Positions 21,119-33,493 are shown, numbered from the stretch's first letter. The stretch is 64,000 nt of DNA from Plantago major (GCA_026545765.1 CM048839.1:24242566-24306565); one strand, 5' to 3'. Numbers and translations: made by a program. Notes: generated by a model from the sequence alone, not told the origin.

Positions 21119-23943
21119 GAACTCATACATGTTATGGCATAGAAGATCATGACATATCTCCACTGAAAGAATAAAATGATTAGTCAATGATGGAGTTTTA
21201 CAAACTCTTGACTTTTCTGATCAAGGGACTTGTATTGACTGCATAAAGGGAAAGCAGACTAGCAAGACCACTAAAGGTGCCATAAGAAGTTCCAACATTT
21301 TAGAAATCATACACACTGATATATGTGGACCATTTCCCACTCCTTGCTTGAATGGTCAGAGATATTTTATCTCATTTATTGATGTTCATTCAAGATACAT
21401 GTATCTCTACCTTTTGAACGAAAAGTCCGAAGCACTAGATGTATTCAAGACTTAAATAGCCGAAGTAGAGAAACAGAAGGAAAGAAAAATCAAGGTCGTA
21501 AGATTTGATAGAGGAGGGGGAATATTATGGAAGGTACACATAAAAGGGACAAATGAAGGGTCCATTTGCACAATTTCTTGAGGAAGAAGGCATTATAGCA
21601 CAATATACGATGCCCGGTACACTACAACAAAATGGTGTTGCCAAAAGAAGAAATCGCACACTTATGGACATGGTTCGAAGCATGATATGCAATTCTGAGC
21701 TACCATTATCTCTTTGGAGTGAAGCTTTAAAAGCTGCAGTGTGTATCTTAAACAGGGTTCCATCTAAGGCCGTCTCTAAGACACCACTTGAGTTATGGGC
21801 TGGAAGAAAACCAAGTTTAAGTCATTTACACATATGGGGGTGTCAAGCTGAAGTAAGGATTTACAATCCTCACATAAAGAAGTTGGACCTCAAAACAGTT
21901 AGTGGTTTCTTTATAGGCTATCCAGCAAACTCTAAGGGATACAAATTCTATTTCCCTTCTCATACAACTAGAATTGTTGAAAGAAGAAATGCAAGATTTC
22001 TTGAAGAACTTGAACTGAATAAAAGTGTTTCTCCTCGTGAGGTTCAATTTGAGGTAACACGAGAGCAGGCTACAGTTCCTTCGTATGAAGGACCAAGAAT
22101 TGTGTTAAGAAATGATCCAATTGATCATCATATAGAACAACAATTCATTCTGAATCAGCCAACTCCTGAAGCACCGGTTCAAGAAGAGCCTGAACATGAG
22201 GAACAAGTTCAAGAAGAACCCGTCCTTGAAGAACCTGTTCAGAATGTGACTAATTCTGAGCAACCTATTGTAGAGGTTCAATTAAGAAGATCTTCAAGAG
22301 AAAGAAAATCAGCAATACCTAGTGATTATGTAGTCTATCTCGAAGAGGTCGACTATGACATTGGGATACAGGAAGATCCCTATTCATTTTCACAGGCCAT
22401 GAGTGGAAATAATTCCGCACTTTGGTATGACGCCATGAAAGAAGAAATGGAGTCTATGGCTAAAAATCAAGTTTGGGAGCTTGTTCACTTACCAGACGGA
22501 GCTCAACCAATTAGTTCCAAATGGGTTTACAAAACTAAAAGAAATGCTTTTGGTAAAGTAGAACGATTTAAGGCAAGACTTGTAGCCAAAGGATTCACTC
22601 AAAAGAAAGGAGTCGATTATCGTGAAACCTTCTCTCCAGTTTCAAGGAAGGAATCATTTAGGATAATCATGTAGTAGCTCACTATGACTTAGAGTTGCAA
22701 CAAATGGATGTGAAAACTGCATTTTTGAATGGAGATCTAGAGGAAGAGGTTTACATTTCACAACCTGAGGGGTTTTGTGACAACAGTCAGAAGGTTTGCA
22801 GATTAAAGAGATCTATATATGGACTGAAGCAAGCTTCCCGTCAATGGTATATCAAGTTTCACAAGGTTGTTACCTCATTCAGGTTTTAGAGAAAACCTTG
22901 TGGATCAATGTATATATCTTAAAGTGAGTGGGAGTAAAATCACTTTTATGATCCTATATGTAGATGACATTTTGCTTGCGAGCAATGACTTAGGCGTATT
23001 GCATGATACGAAAAAGTTTTTATCTCAAAACTTTGAAATGAAGGATATGGGTGAAGCCTCTTATGTCATTGGCATAGAGATTCATAGGGACAGAAAACAA
23101 CGAACGTTGGGACTGTCTCAGAAGGCCTACATTCAAAAGGTTCTTGAGAGGTTTGGAATGTCAGACTGCAATCCTTCACCTGCACCTGTAATTAAAGGCG
23201 ATGGACTCAACAAAATTGTTAGTCCAACAAATGCATTGGAAATTGAGGAAATGAAGAATATCCCTTATGCATCTGTTATAGGGAGTTTGATGTATGCACA
23301 GGTCTGCACCAGACCTGATATCAGTTTTGTAGTTGGGTATCTAGGCCGATATCAAAAGAACCCATCTTTGGGTCATTGGAAAGCTGCAAAGAAGGTCATG
23401 CCGTATTTGCAAGGAGCAAAAGACTACAGATTGACATACCGACATAGTGATAAACTTGAAGTTCTTGTCTATACTGACTCGGACTATGCTGGTTGCGAAG
23501 AATCCAGGAAGTCTACTTCAACATTTATTTTTCTGCTTGCTGGTGCTGCAATTTCATGGCATACAGGCAAACAATTCGTTCTTGCCGGATCAACTATGGA
23601 AGCAGAATTTATAGGTTGCTATGAAGCTACATTGGAGGCACTATATTTGAGGAATTTCCTCGCTGGTCTACAAGGTTTGATTTCCATTGAGAGACCATTG
23701 ACGATCTTATGTGATAGTACTGCTGCTGTCTTCTTCTCCAATAAAATCAGTAGTAGTAAAAGATCGGGACATATCGGCATGAAGTATCTAAAGGTTAGAG
23801 AACACGTTGAGAATAAAGAGGTGTGCATTGTAAACACATCTACTGATTTGATGGTGGTTGATCCCATGACTAAAGGTTTACCGGTAGAAACGTTCAAAAA
23901 TCATGTGGGACGTATGGGACTAGAGGATCCATTTTCAGTTTAG
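21119..23943 (+). pseudogene. integrase-RT-RNase H of retrotransposon 2
   Basis: The integrase zinc region is broken (MLWHRRS, then CIDCIKGKQ). Catalytic Asp 1 is in IIHTDICGPF, Asp 2 in VVRFDRGGG, and the third acidic residue is lost: the usual QNGVAERKNRT reads QNGVAKRRNRT. A long frame at 21553-22674 holds the integrase C-part, a Glu/Pro-rich linker (EEPVQEEPEHEEQVQ) and the reverse transcriptase start ([29 protein letters not shown]). The next pieces are [18 protein letters not shown] (from 22695) and, after a frameshift, LYVDDILLASND (from 22957). RNase H runs to 23943, with VYTDSDYAGCEESRKST and STMEAEFIGC, ending in DPMTKGLP. At least three frame breaks. Confidence 0.88.
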
Positions 23944-24199
23944 TGTTCTCGTTCCATAGACATAGTTTCTATTTACTCGAGTATTTTCAGTTTTCTTTGT
24001 TTTGGAGACTACAATTTGTGCACAATAAGACTTATTCTAAATGACCTAAATGTTTTATTTACAAGTTCTGTTTATAACTTTATTGCTCATTTGGTGCTTT
24101 TCTAAAGAAGATTGTGTATGTGATAATTGGAAGGGATGGCTACTTGTTTAAGCTTTACCGCCATTGTTCATGCATGAGTATTCTTTAGATGAGTGGGAG

Positions 24200-24430
24200 T
24201 GTTTAGAATTTGACACAGAAATGAACATATTGGCCATATGTTATTGACCGAGTATTAATAAGTGTAATTAGACTGAGGTTAGTTGGAAACATTAAGAACA
24301 TCTGATCACTCACTTGTATATAATGATCCCCATTCGTTTATCCGGTCTGTTTATCTGCATTTACGGATGGGATAACAGATACAACTTTTTAAGATCCGTT
24401 AGGAGCGGATCGGATCGATCCGATATGTGA
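24200..24430 (+). repeat. Probable 3' LTR remnant of retrotransposon 2
   Basis: Begins TGTTTAGAATTTGACACAG right after a purine tract, as expected for a copia 3' LTR. There is no 5' LTR in the window to compare with and no target duplication, so its length is a guess. From about 24340 the DNA contains clustered ggatcgga/ccgatcc words of another repeat. Confidence 0.45.
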
Positions 24431-24858
24431 GAGACGTGTATTAGTGAGAGACCTGAGAGACGGATTGATATTTTTAATTATATGTATAATATTTTAAACA
24501 ATATCAATAATGTTTTCTGAGTGAACATTTTATGTCATTTTTATGTATATATGTAATCACTGATGTTTTTTATAAAACCTCTAATATTTTTTTATATAAC
24601 TGTAATGTTTGTCCGTCTTTTTTTAGTCTTTCTATAACACCATCTCATAATACCTACTCATATTAGACATGGCGTTTTACAATTAAATATGTATATTACC
24701 CTTCTTTTTTCCCAGAGATACTTGCATGACGATCCATTAACAAAACACTTCCTACCGCTTACAATTAAATACTAAAGTAGACATTGTACTTTTTATGAAA
24801 ATTGACAAATTGGAGTTTTATTTTATTATCTTTTATTTTTACTGTAATTAATTAATTA
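24431..24858. other. AT-rich spacer before the MULE
   Basis: No gene. It includes gagagacctgagagacgg (24440-24462), which resembles the terminal repeat of the MULE at 24859, so a related element end may be buried here. 24850-24858 is the left copy of a possible target duplication, AATTAATTA. Confidence 0.4.
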
Positions 24859-25147
24859 GAGGTGGTCTTAGGAGAGACAAGCTTAGAGAGACCTAAGAGA
24901 CTAACTTTTAATAATTATAAAACTATCCCAAATGAAAAACTAACTACTAAGACACCCCAACCCAACTAAAAGCTAGCAACTGGTCAAAAACGGGTCACTA
25001 TATATACCAAATATCCATCATGCACAATCACAATCTCAAAAATCCAAAAACCAAAAATCAACATTCTCCTCCTCCAAACAAAAACCTCCACCATTTTTGC
25101 CGGAGATCGGTCGGAAACCTCCCGAAATCAGCTAAATCTCACCGGAA

Positions 25148-25466
25148 TCTATGGAATCAAGCTCAACGATGAAGAAATCAAGCTCGAAATCTTCTCAAAC
25201 ATCACCACGAAGGTTAGCAAACATTCGATCTAGCTTGTGTGACCTAGTTTATATGTTATTGATGTTTATTCGATCTGATTTACATGAAAAATGAATTGAT
25301 GAATGGATCTATGGAATCAAGCTCAACGATGAAGAAATCAAGCTCGAAATCTTCTCAAACATCACCACGAAGGTTAGCAAACATTCGATCTAGCTTGTGT
25401 GACCTAGTTTATATGTTATTGATGTTTATTCGATCTGATTTACATGAAAAATGAATTGATGAATGG
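25148..25466. repeat. Two 160-bp direct tandem copies
   Basis: The block beginning tctatggaatcaagctc at 25148 repeats at 25308 with a 160-bp period and virtually no differences; both end in gaattgatgaatgg. It spans a possible exon end (atcaccacgaag|gttagc) and the intron start. The near-perfect copies suggest a recent duplication. Confidence 0.9.
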
Positions 25467-25499
25467 TTTTTTTTTAACAATTGTAGTTCAAATTTTGAT

Positions 25500-26930
25500 T
25501 CAGATCTGAAAATCGCGTAACTGTTTTTTCAAATGTTCTAGCTAATATGTCTGATGTTTTGATATTTTCGGGTAATGTTCTTGCTTATATGTAGGATGTA
25601 CAACTGAACAGAGTACATGAAAATATACTCGAAAATTGGTATTTCTACTACGATTTTATTTTTTATCCACCGATCTATTCAAAATATGTTCGTACGTAAT
25701 TTTCAACAATGTTTTGATTCAAATATTCATTGAGAATGGTTTTTTTTCACAATAGAAGTTGAAAATTGAAAACAGATCTGAAAAAAGCGCGTAGAAAACT
25801 GTTCAAATGTTCTAAGTTATTTCTGTAATGTTCTCAACATATGGCTACAATGTTTCTGAAACTGCATGACAACAAAGTTAAGTATCTTGCCATTACTATT
25901 ATAGAATATGTATGAAATGTTCTGAGTCATGACTACAATGTTCATGGAAATGCCTGTAATGTTTTCATAACTATGTCGTATGCAAAATGTTATAATTATC
26001 TTCTCATTTAGGTTGAGAAATAAATGTTGTCGGTTATACCCTCGATGTTAGTGCTTATATAATCAATGTTATCACTTATATAGCATATGTTCATGTGTTT
26101 AACTGTTCTCATCAACGTCAAATTTGGGATCAACTGATTGCAGAGGTTATTTCATTTCAATGATGATAGGCTTGGATTTCAAAGAAGAAGAAGGACTTTG
26201 TACATAGAAGATCATCATAAAAATGATGGAGATAAGAATGCAACCAACGACATAGTTGACGAGGCAAATGAAGAACGTGAGGAAACTCAAAATGTGATAA
26301 AAAGATAAGTCCATGTATTAACTTATGTTGTCCATTTTATATCAAAACAATGTTCTTACATATTCATATATATGTGTAAAACTCCATATATATTACAATT
26401 TTGAGAAATGTATTTCCGTATTTGTGTAATGTTCTTATTTATATGAGTAATGTCCAGAGTATAATGTTCTTAACTATGTTGACAGTGTTCTCAACTATTT
26501 GAGTAAAATATTATTAGGTATATGAGTGATGACTTAAGGTATAATGTTCTTAACCATATTAGTAATGTTCTCAATGATTTGTGTAATGTTCTTAGGAATT
26601 TCTATAATGTTATCAGAAATGATATTTTATATATTTACACAATGTTTTTATATATTTAAGTAATGTTCTTAACTATTTAAGTAATGTTAACAGCATTGCT
26701 GAGTTAAGTAGAAACCTTACATGAATAATCATGAACATTACTCAGTTAAGTCGGAAACTTATCCAATCAACGAAGAAAATTAACTCAAATCGAGTAATTG
26801 AATATGACATTAGTGTAATAATATATTATTGAATCTTCAAATCTTTTCATCTATTCAAGTAATGTTCTTACATATTTAAGTAATGTTCTTAACTATATAA
26901 GTAATGTTTGTAACAAAGGCTGGTAATTTG
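25500..26930. repeat. Dispersed AATGTTCT word array
   Basis: The word aatgttct(t/c)a and close variants recur more than 20 times at irregular spacing, often as 'gtaatgttcttaactatttaa'-like phrases (densest 26400-26720 and 26860-26915). No open frame spans it. It is not a simple tandem repeat, because the linkers differ. Confidence 0.8.
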
Positions 26931-27089
26931 ACCCGTGAAAATGAACTGACCCGAACCAATGATCCGCGAAAATGAATTGACCGACCCAATGACCTGCGAA
27001 AATGCAAATAGTGTGGTAAATTGCAAGCAAGCCTGTCTTTATAGTCTCTCTATATATTTGGTCTTTCCTAAAACTTTGTGAATTAATTA

Positions 27090-29125
27090 TGCTATTGTAG
27101 TTTCAAATTTACATGTGAGGTGTTTATTCGGTATTGGAACATATGATGTCGTTTGTTGATATTGTTTTGACATTTTTTATGGGTAATTTATTTTGCAAAT
27201 ATCATTTTTCTTTTTCTATATAAATTTAACGGATAATGAATATCTGCAGATTAATCTGGATCCGTATGGATTGATACGCATTCTGATATGCTCAGAACGG
27301 ATCGGATAACCGATAGACTTATACATGATCCGTTTCTACAGATATACGTTCGAATCGGATCATATCTGAATCCTATCCGTTGTGCAGTTGCCTTGAATAG
27401 GGAATTAGCTACATTCATTTTACTGTGGAAAAATTGTGGGTGCATACGTAGATGATTCTTTTCAATGATTCAAACTTTGTATAATGGGAACGGGGGAACC
27501 TCCACTTTCCACAAGAGAAACAGGGCGGAAAGCTCCTCTCCAAAACTTGACTATCGCAGCTAGCAACTAGTATGTCTAGTTGTAGTAGGTGACAAAAGTT
27601 ACAGAGACCACATTTCCAAGCTTCTCAAACATGGAATTAGTTATTACTACAAGTCACTCGCCATCAATTGACCGAGGTCTTCCATTACAAATAAACAATT
27701 ATCATTCACATTGAATTTTATTTTCAATCATAATATACACTACAAACATTTGGGGCGTCCATTACATGGTTCCTTCGAATCACACCTAACTTAAAAGGAT
27801 CTGTTTTTTTTTCAATTCAAAGTAATGCGTTTTATTGGTTGATCGAAATACATCTGGTGATTGATTTGATGCATTGTGATGCGTTTCGGCCCAAATGTGT
27901 TTCGTAAAGCACATGCACTTTTGCGGCTTGCGTTTCGAAATGATGTGGGAGTAGCATTTCAAAGGCATGAGAGTCCTCCTGTATTTGAGATTTGCGTTTC
28001 AAAACGCATTTTCCAGCTGTGCTGGCCCACCCGTCATGCACTTTTTTTTCATTGTTTGTTGTTTTCTTTTCGTCATAATTCATAAAATATAAAATATAAA
28101 AATATAAAATTTATACCAATTTTCATATTTTTTTCGTCCTCTACAAATAGAGATCAGTCTTGACTATATTTCAATCATTCTAAATTTTACGACTTTTATA
28201 TTCTTAATTAAAAAAATATATTTATAAATGCAATTTCATTAATTTCAAATTTTAAACACTCTTATAATATGGTAAACATGTTAAAAAAATATATATATAT
28301 CCGTAACGATACATAAACTAACATCAATCACTATCTCGTATATAACGAATTGATCACTATCTCGTATATAACGAGCATTTGCTTTGGACGTATATCTCAT
28401 ATCCGTAAAAATACATAAAGTAGTCTCCGGTGTCAATAACATCAATCATCGATTATTGAATGCATAACATCAATAAACGTCTAACTATATCAACTATTTG
28501 TCTTATATAACCACCGAGGATATTTAGTCTTTTGTGGCCAAGATTTTTTGTCCAATGCTATTACGATTAAGCGCGTTCGGATATCTGAATTAGATTTCGA
28601 ACTTTATGTTCACATCCAGAACGATGCTGGAAGTAGTGGTCAGTGTAAAAAATACGTCAATTATATGTCAAAACGATTATCGACTATACGTACATCTTTT
28701 GTCATAGTAATTAGTGTACTATATTTGTCTTGGCGCCAAATTGCCCCCAATTCGTCATCTTCTAGGGTTTCTCCAATACAGAAATGCACCTAAACCAATC
28801 TGCAAATGTAATTGAAATGTGCGTTTCGGATGCCCCAAATGCATTGGAAATGCATCGTGTTAAATTGGTACCAACCGTTATAATTCGTGGTCAAACTACA
28901 TCTGCAAACACCATAAATGCATTCATGTTGGTTTGTGAAGTTAATATGTCATCGGATAGTGTTGGTTTACCGTGGAAGTCATATGTACCGCAGCAGCGAA
29001 GATGTGAACAAAAACGAGTTGGTGGTCAAGTAGCAAGAAAAGAACATATTATTGTTATTCTCAAGATAGAACATATTATTGTTATTCTCAAGAGTCAAGA
29101 TTCATTGCTTTATCCCCTTTTAATC
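27090..29125. other. Intergenic region, no recognisable gene
   Basis: Contains ggatcgga-type words at 27250-27385 matching those at 24340-24430 (possibly one element split by the MULE), repeated tgcgtttc words at 27880-28010, and a doubled 21-bp unit around tcactatctcgtatataacga (28330-28376). A near-perfect 27-bp tandem pair (agaacatattattgttattc...) is at 29039-29093. Short ORFs at 28548-29134 show no family I recognise. Confidence 0.5.
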
Positions 29126-29133
29126 TATAAATA
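29126..29133 (+). promoter_or_regulatory. TATA box of LTP-3 (TATAAATA)
   Basis: Canonical TATAAATA 131 bp before the former ATG. Homology with the other LTP units begins just here; upstream DNA is different, so this copy has lost or exchanged its distal promoter. Confidence 0.7.
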
Positions 29134-29256
29134 GAGATGCAAATGCAAACTATCTTCTTCACCTACACATCTCTTCATCTCCCTCTAGAACTTCTAAACA
29201 ACACAAGATAGAAAAACCCACCTGCATTTCGCACACACAAGGAAAAAAAAACCAGC

Positions 29257-29544
29257 ATGAACACCAAACTAACATCCTAAGCAATCTGCATTGCACTGTT
29301 TGTGCTTGTTGCGCAAGTTGAAGTGACAACTGCAGTGACTTGCGACCCTCTGCAGCTGAACCCTTGTTCCGCTGCGATCAACACTAATGGCAAGCCGAGC
29401 TCGTTGTGCTGTGCCAAGGTTAGGGAGCAGAGGCCGAGCATCTGCCAGTACCTGAAGAATCCTGCATTTGCCAAGATCGGTAATTCTCCTGGTGCCATGA
29501 GGATCGGGAGAGCTTGCGGGTTGGTGGCATATCCTAAGTGCTAG
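29257..29544 (+). pseudogene. nsLTP2 pseudogene (LTP-3)
   Basis: The same ATG as the other copies, but codon 8 is TAA (29278-29280) where LTP-1 has CTA; the reading frame is otherwise kept to the stop at 29544. The mature part reads VTCDPLQLNPCSAAINTNGK. The CxC motif is SxC (EQRPSICQYL), so one of the eight conserved cysteines is lost. Translation from a later start would lack the signal peptide Met and most of its n-region. Several other replacements (NPAFAKIGNSPGAMR) mark it as the most diverged copy. It keeps a canonical TATA box. Confidence 0.9.
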
Positions 29545-29817
29545 ATTCTTCTATGTCACTCTTACTCACTGAGCATCACAATAAGTTAGCTATTTCTGGT
29601 GGCTTGAGTTGCATACTTTTACGTTACTATGTATTCCCCTGTTTTCACTCTGTTCTGTCTTGAACAGAACTTGAGAATTGTATACTTATTATGGTTGTAA
29701 CATTGGCGTGTTTATTATAGTTATAAAAGTGCATTATTAAGTGAAAATCATTTGTCCATTTGGTGATACACTGATACTAAGATATATTATACACAATTAA
29801 CTACATATGATTTGTAA

Positions 29818-31688
29818 GTTTCAATATTATTCAACTTTATAAATTTTGACATATGTGTTCAAACTTTAATTTTGATACATATGTTTCTAAACTTTTAGAT
29901 GATTTTGCAAGTATATGTTCTCGGTGGATTTTAATCGAAGCGTTACAACACGTGCTAAACTGCGTCTACTCAAAGACTCAGAACAAATCTTCACTTGCTT
30001 TTTTCGTTCTTTATCCCTTATTCGTTCTTCGTGTGTCTCTGGGAAATCTGTGCTACAAGAAAACAATAGTGATTAGGGATCTTATTAGACCTGTCATCGA
30101 TCCCATGTGATCAGAAGCCCGATTCACTTGGTTGATATTTGTCCAAGCTAGGGTTTAGAGTAAAATTGGTATTTACAAATCTCACCCCAAAATGGTTAGA
30201 ATTATGGATTGCGTTAATCCGATAGTGTATTGGAGCAGCAAAATTAATGGGAGAAGTTGCAAATCTTACGAATTTTTTCTGGTGAGTGTAAATTTTTTTT
30301 ATTTTGGGGTTTTGTTTAAATTGATAGCATTTTCTCTCCTTTTTCTTTGTGTGTGTGAATTTAATTGTACTAAGGTATGTGTAGAAATTTGGGTATATGT
30401 AGAAATTTTAATTGATAGAATCCAACTCCAATTACTTTTTCTTGAGCTATCGATTGTCGTTTTCACTTTTCTGAAGTTAACACGGGATGGTATCATGTAG
30501 AATAAGTCTGGTTGTTCTATTAGTACAATTTACATTGTATGTTATGAGAGTTTAAACAAAATCAGGTGGATGATGTTACAGGGACATCGAGCATTATTGA
30601 ATTAGGAACTGGCAGTTTGTGTGGATGAGGACAGGCTCTCAGATTGGTCCCCTGTGGCAATTGAGGCGACATCAGTCAGTTCGGCTTCAGAGCTCGCGAT
30701 CAGGCAAGTCTGGACTGATTTCATAATAGATGGCATTAAATGTCATCCGTGCAAGCATTCAAGGTACACGCAGCTAATTGAGGAAGGGGTTTATATTGAA
30801 GGTGTACAACAACTATTGGATGGAAATGGAGTTTGGGTTCTGCCACAAGTTAGAAGCAGGTCTGCGGGAATTGCCGTTGTAGCCAGAGATCATCAGGGAC
30901 TATTTTGGCTTGGCGTCGATGAAAGATCGAGCATTTCATGTGTCCTGAAACTGCAGAGACTTTAGCATGCAGTGTATGGGACAGAACTAACAATTGGGAA
31001 GGGCAAGGACTGGCAACATATGGTGATTGAATCAGATTGTTTGACAACGGTAGTTAGCTCAATTCGAACCCCGGCTCCTTGTATATCCATGGCTGTACAT
31101 TTTGTTCACGCCATCAAACAAAAAGTATCTCATTTTCAAAGTATTTCTTTTATTCATGTAACACTTTCTGGCAATTGTTTGGCTCATGGATAAACATTCA
31201 TGTTTGAAAGAGAAACAGAGCAACTCTTTTCGAGTTCAAATTCTAGAACTTGTGTAATGCAAACCATGGCAGATTATAGAAAACAATCAAGTTCACAAAA
31301 GAATAAATCAAATATCAACACAGTATATTACATAAATTGCTACTTCTCTTCACACTTTTATGCAGTAGCTTCCAACCCATTATTTAATCAGCTCAAGTTA
31401 GCAATCAGGATCGAGGGATTAGAAAGTTCAGAACAAAATAGGGTGAGATTTCAGAGAGGTTGAAGATGATTTAAACCTAATATTATGTTTTTCTGTTCTA
31501 ATGGTAACTGATCGGTTGGAAGAAAAAAGGAATTTCATGCTTTAAAAAGCGCGTGTTGTAACGCTTCGGTTAAAATCCACCAGAAACATATACCTGCAAA
31601 GTCATCTAAAAGTTTGAAAATATATGTATCAAAATTAAAGTTTGACCACATATGTGTCAAAATTTATAAAATTCAATAATATTTAAAC
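29818..31688. mobile_element. Long-inverted-repeat element (MULE-like)
   Basis: 29818-29960 and 31546-31688 are inverted repeats of about 140 bp (gtttcaatattattcaac... versus ...attcaataatatttaaac, and cgttacaacac versus gtgttgtaacg). The element interrupts LTP-3's downstream block. A clear target duplication is not visible, so the class is inferred from TIR length. The interior carries captured-looking sequence, including an RNase H fragment and a leader-like region (29950-30130). Confidence 0.7.
30621..31197 (+). pseudogene. RNase H-like (RVT_3-type) fragment
   Basis: In-frame pieces read AGIAVVARDHQGLFWLGVDE (from about 30868), a stop at 30963, then, after a frame change, DWQHMVIESDCLTTVVSSIR and HVTLSGNCLAHG to a stop at 31191. 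The pattern G.AVV.RD..G, ..IESDC, and a final .GN.LAH is that of plant RNase H-like domains often found in LINE tails and transposon-captured genes. The upstream 80 residues (DEDRLSDWSPVAIEATSVSS) are unrecognised. Broken and partial. Confidence 0.6.
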
Positions 31689-32318
31689 TTTTAACACTTA
31701 AAAATACACACCATCCTCACTGAAAAAGACATCCACCTTGCTAATTCAAGAAGTCCAAATGCACCACTTGTGATACTGTTTTCTAACATAAAGAAGAGGA
31801 CAGCAGTGATGGTATCGTCCATTTAAAATTCGAGACAGAACTAGAGTTAAAGTGAACTGTGATTGCTTTGGAGACTTTTCCGGGATTTAAATCAAACTCT
31901 TCCCGGATTTAAATCAGACTCTTTATTTGGATTGAACTTTAGTACGTATATTGTCACATAACACCAATGTCTTACATGGTGTTTCCCGGATATTAAATAA
32001 AACATTTGACGAATATGAATGATTGAGTATACGCAAAATAAAACGACTCGAGTGTTTAACTTTCTATTAAATTATAATTCTATGATCCATGGAGTCTTAT
32101 GGCGAAATAATCACTGATCGCACACAAGCTTATGATAATCTATTGGAAACACTTGAGTTGAAATCAACTTTCATAATCTAGTTATCTAAGTTCTCTAGAG
32201 ATAATAACTAGACACTGCCTAGCAAAAGTTGAGAAACACAAGAGAAAGATGAGACTAGCTATTTCAGCTTTTTGCTTGCAATTTGTAATGTTTCTTTATA
32301 TACTCTATCTACCTCCAT
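31615..32318 (+). repeat. Local tandem duplication, copy 1
   Basis: About 700 bp that recurs at 33494-34195, about 1.88 kb away, nearly identical from ttaaaatttgagacaga-like sequence to ctctatctacctccat. It begins within the right inverted repeat of the element at 29818-31688 and continues into DNA homologous to the LTP downstream block (compare 1352-1700). No gene. Confidence 0.85.
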
Positions 32319-33493
32319 CTATCAATTTATCTATGTATATATTAAAATAAAAATCATTCTTAAGGGGTGACACATCATCAATCAATGATGTGGAATTGTT
32401 GAGCATCCTTATCGGGCTAAATATTCCTATGTGGCATCATGAAACATTTTCATTGCCTAATGTTAATTTCCTCATCTTCATTCCTCTCTAACATTTTAAT
32501 CGACTCTCCCCAGTTCATCTCTCCGCCTATCCTTCTTCGACAACGCCATCTCCAACCATCAGTCCATTCGCATCGATTCTTCTTCACCAATTCGCCGCCG
32601 CCCGCCTGCAAATAAGAAGGAGACATCGATCTCAGAAGCATGTGGCAATTGAGGATTCATCAGATCCCATCGATCCGTTACGCAGCCCTAGCCTTGCTGA
32701 TCCGAAATTCAGAGCCGCAACGATTCAATTACGGACCCCAAGTCGATCGACTTCAGAGTCGCAGCGATCCAATTACTGTTGAAAAACATGGACATTGATT
32801 CTTCATTCAACAATGGCTTCACGTGGGTTATCAAACGACGATTGTGCTTAGTTGGTCGATTTCTAAAAACCTGTATTGGGGTGAGCATATGCAATCCTTT
32901 ACCCTTTTTTTCCGTCCTTTCATTGATTCGATGAACCACGTGCATCTGTGTCTATTGGCTTCTTCAGAGTGAAACATCTACGGGAACTTTCCTTAAATCT
33001 TAAATAGTCTCAAGTGTGAACTACTTCTCTACCTAATCAATTCAATGTTTCTATTAACTTATTTCAGCATAGGTGATATATATTTCATTTCAGTTGTATC
33101 CTATCAAGATTTTTTATTAGCTACAATAAAGTTACTGTCTTGGATGATCCCATCTTGTGTTTTGAAAGTTGGTGCATTACAGGAGATGTTAATGAGTAGT
33201 TTTTTTAAGAAGTCCATGTATGCTTGAATTTGAGAACCCATGCTCTTATGTTTGGATCTACAACATCAATTAATTTATTTCTAATGTACTTTAGTATATA
33301 GATGATAAGTGTTTGGTGTTAATTGTTAAAATAAACCAATAAAATATCAATTTAGAAAGTGCTAATCTTGAGTATTACTAGATTGTTGTTCATGAAGCTA
33401 GATGCCAATACAACTAATACACGTAGGATTGAATTAATTTGGTGGGGTTTTGCCCCTTGTGCTTTACATAATATATATATGGATGGATGGATT
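32319..33493 (+). mobile_element. Probable Helitron 5'-end fragment
   Basis: Starting near 32328 (tctatgtatatattaaaata) the DNA shows a Helitron-like 5' end: TC start, AT-rich leader, then ggggtgacacatcatc and a pyrimidine-rich gene-leader-like stretch (32460-32620). It separates the two copies of the local duplication. No CTRR end with hairpin could be fixed on the right and no Rep or helicase is seen. Class is tentative. Confidence 0.4.

Larger units (their letters stand above)
19314..24430 (+). mobile_element. LTR retrotransposon 2 (Ty1/copia), 5'-truncated
   Basis: Gag, protease, integrase, reverse transcriptase and RNase H fragments follow in copia order on the plus strand. No 5' LTR or primer site is visible between the LTP-2 break (19313) and the gag start (about 19520); those 200 bp are AT-rich and contain a GTAAGT and two cag acceptor-like sites. 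A purine tract (gatgagtgggag, ending at 24199) precedes a probable 3' LTR start (TGTTTAGAATTTGACA, 24200), whose end is unclear, so the right border is approximate. Many stops and frameshifts: an old, inactive copy. Confidence 0.85.
24859..27080. mobile_element. Non-autonomous MULE-like element with internal word array
   Basis: The left end (gaggtggtcttaggagagac...) and right end (...gtctttcctaaaactttgtg) pair as imperfect inverted repeats of about 40 bp: left TTAGGAGAGAC...TAGAGAGACC, right (reverse complement) TTAGGAAAGAC...TAGAGAGACT. Both ends are flanked by AATTAATTA (24850-24858, 27081-27089), a 9-bp duplication as for Mutator-like elements; since it is low-complexity, chance is possible. 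The interior looks like a gene 5' end (pyrimidine-rich leader 25020-25150) with no transposase, followed by about 1.4 kb dominated by AATGTTCT words. Confidence 0.55.

Noticed and set aside
24334-27385. One hAT-like element split by the MULE, based on ggatcgga words on both sides
   Set aside because: The words are short and common in such repeats and no matching termini or target duplication were found.
28548-29134. Two adjacent ORFs of 81 and 116 codons before LTP-3
   Set aside because: No recognisable domain, the second includes a DNA-level tandem pair and runs into the LTP-3 promoter; not supported as genes.
29302-29544. Short LTP-3 ORF starting after the stop
   Set aside because: It begins with GTG, has no ATG start and lacks a cysteine; better described as the pseudogene tail.
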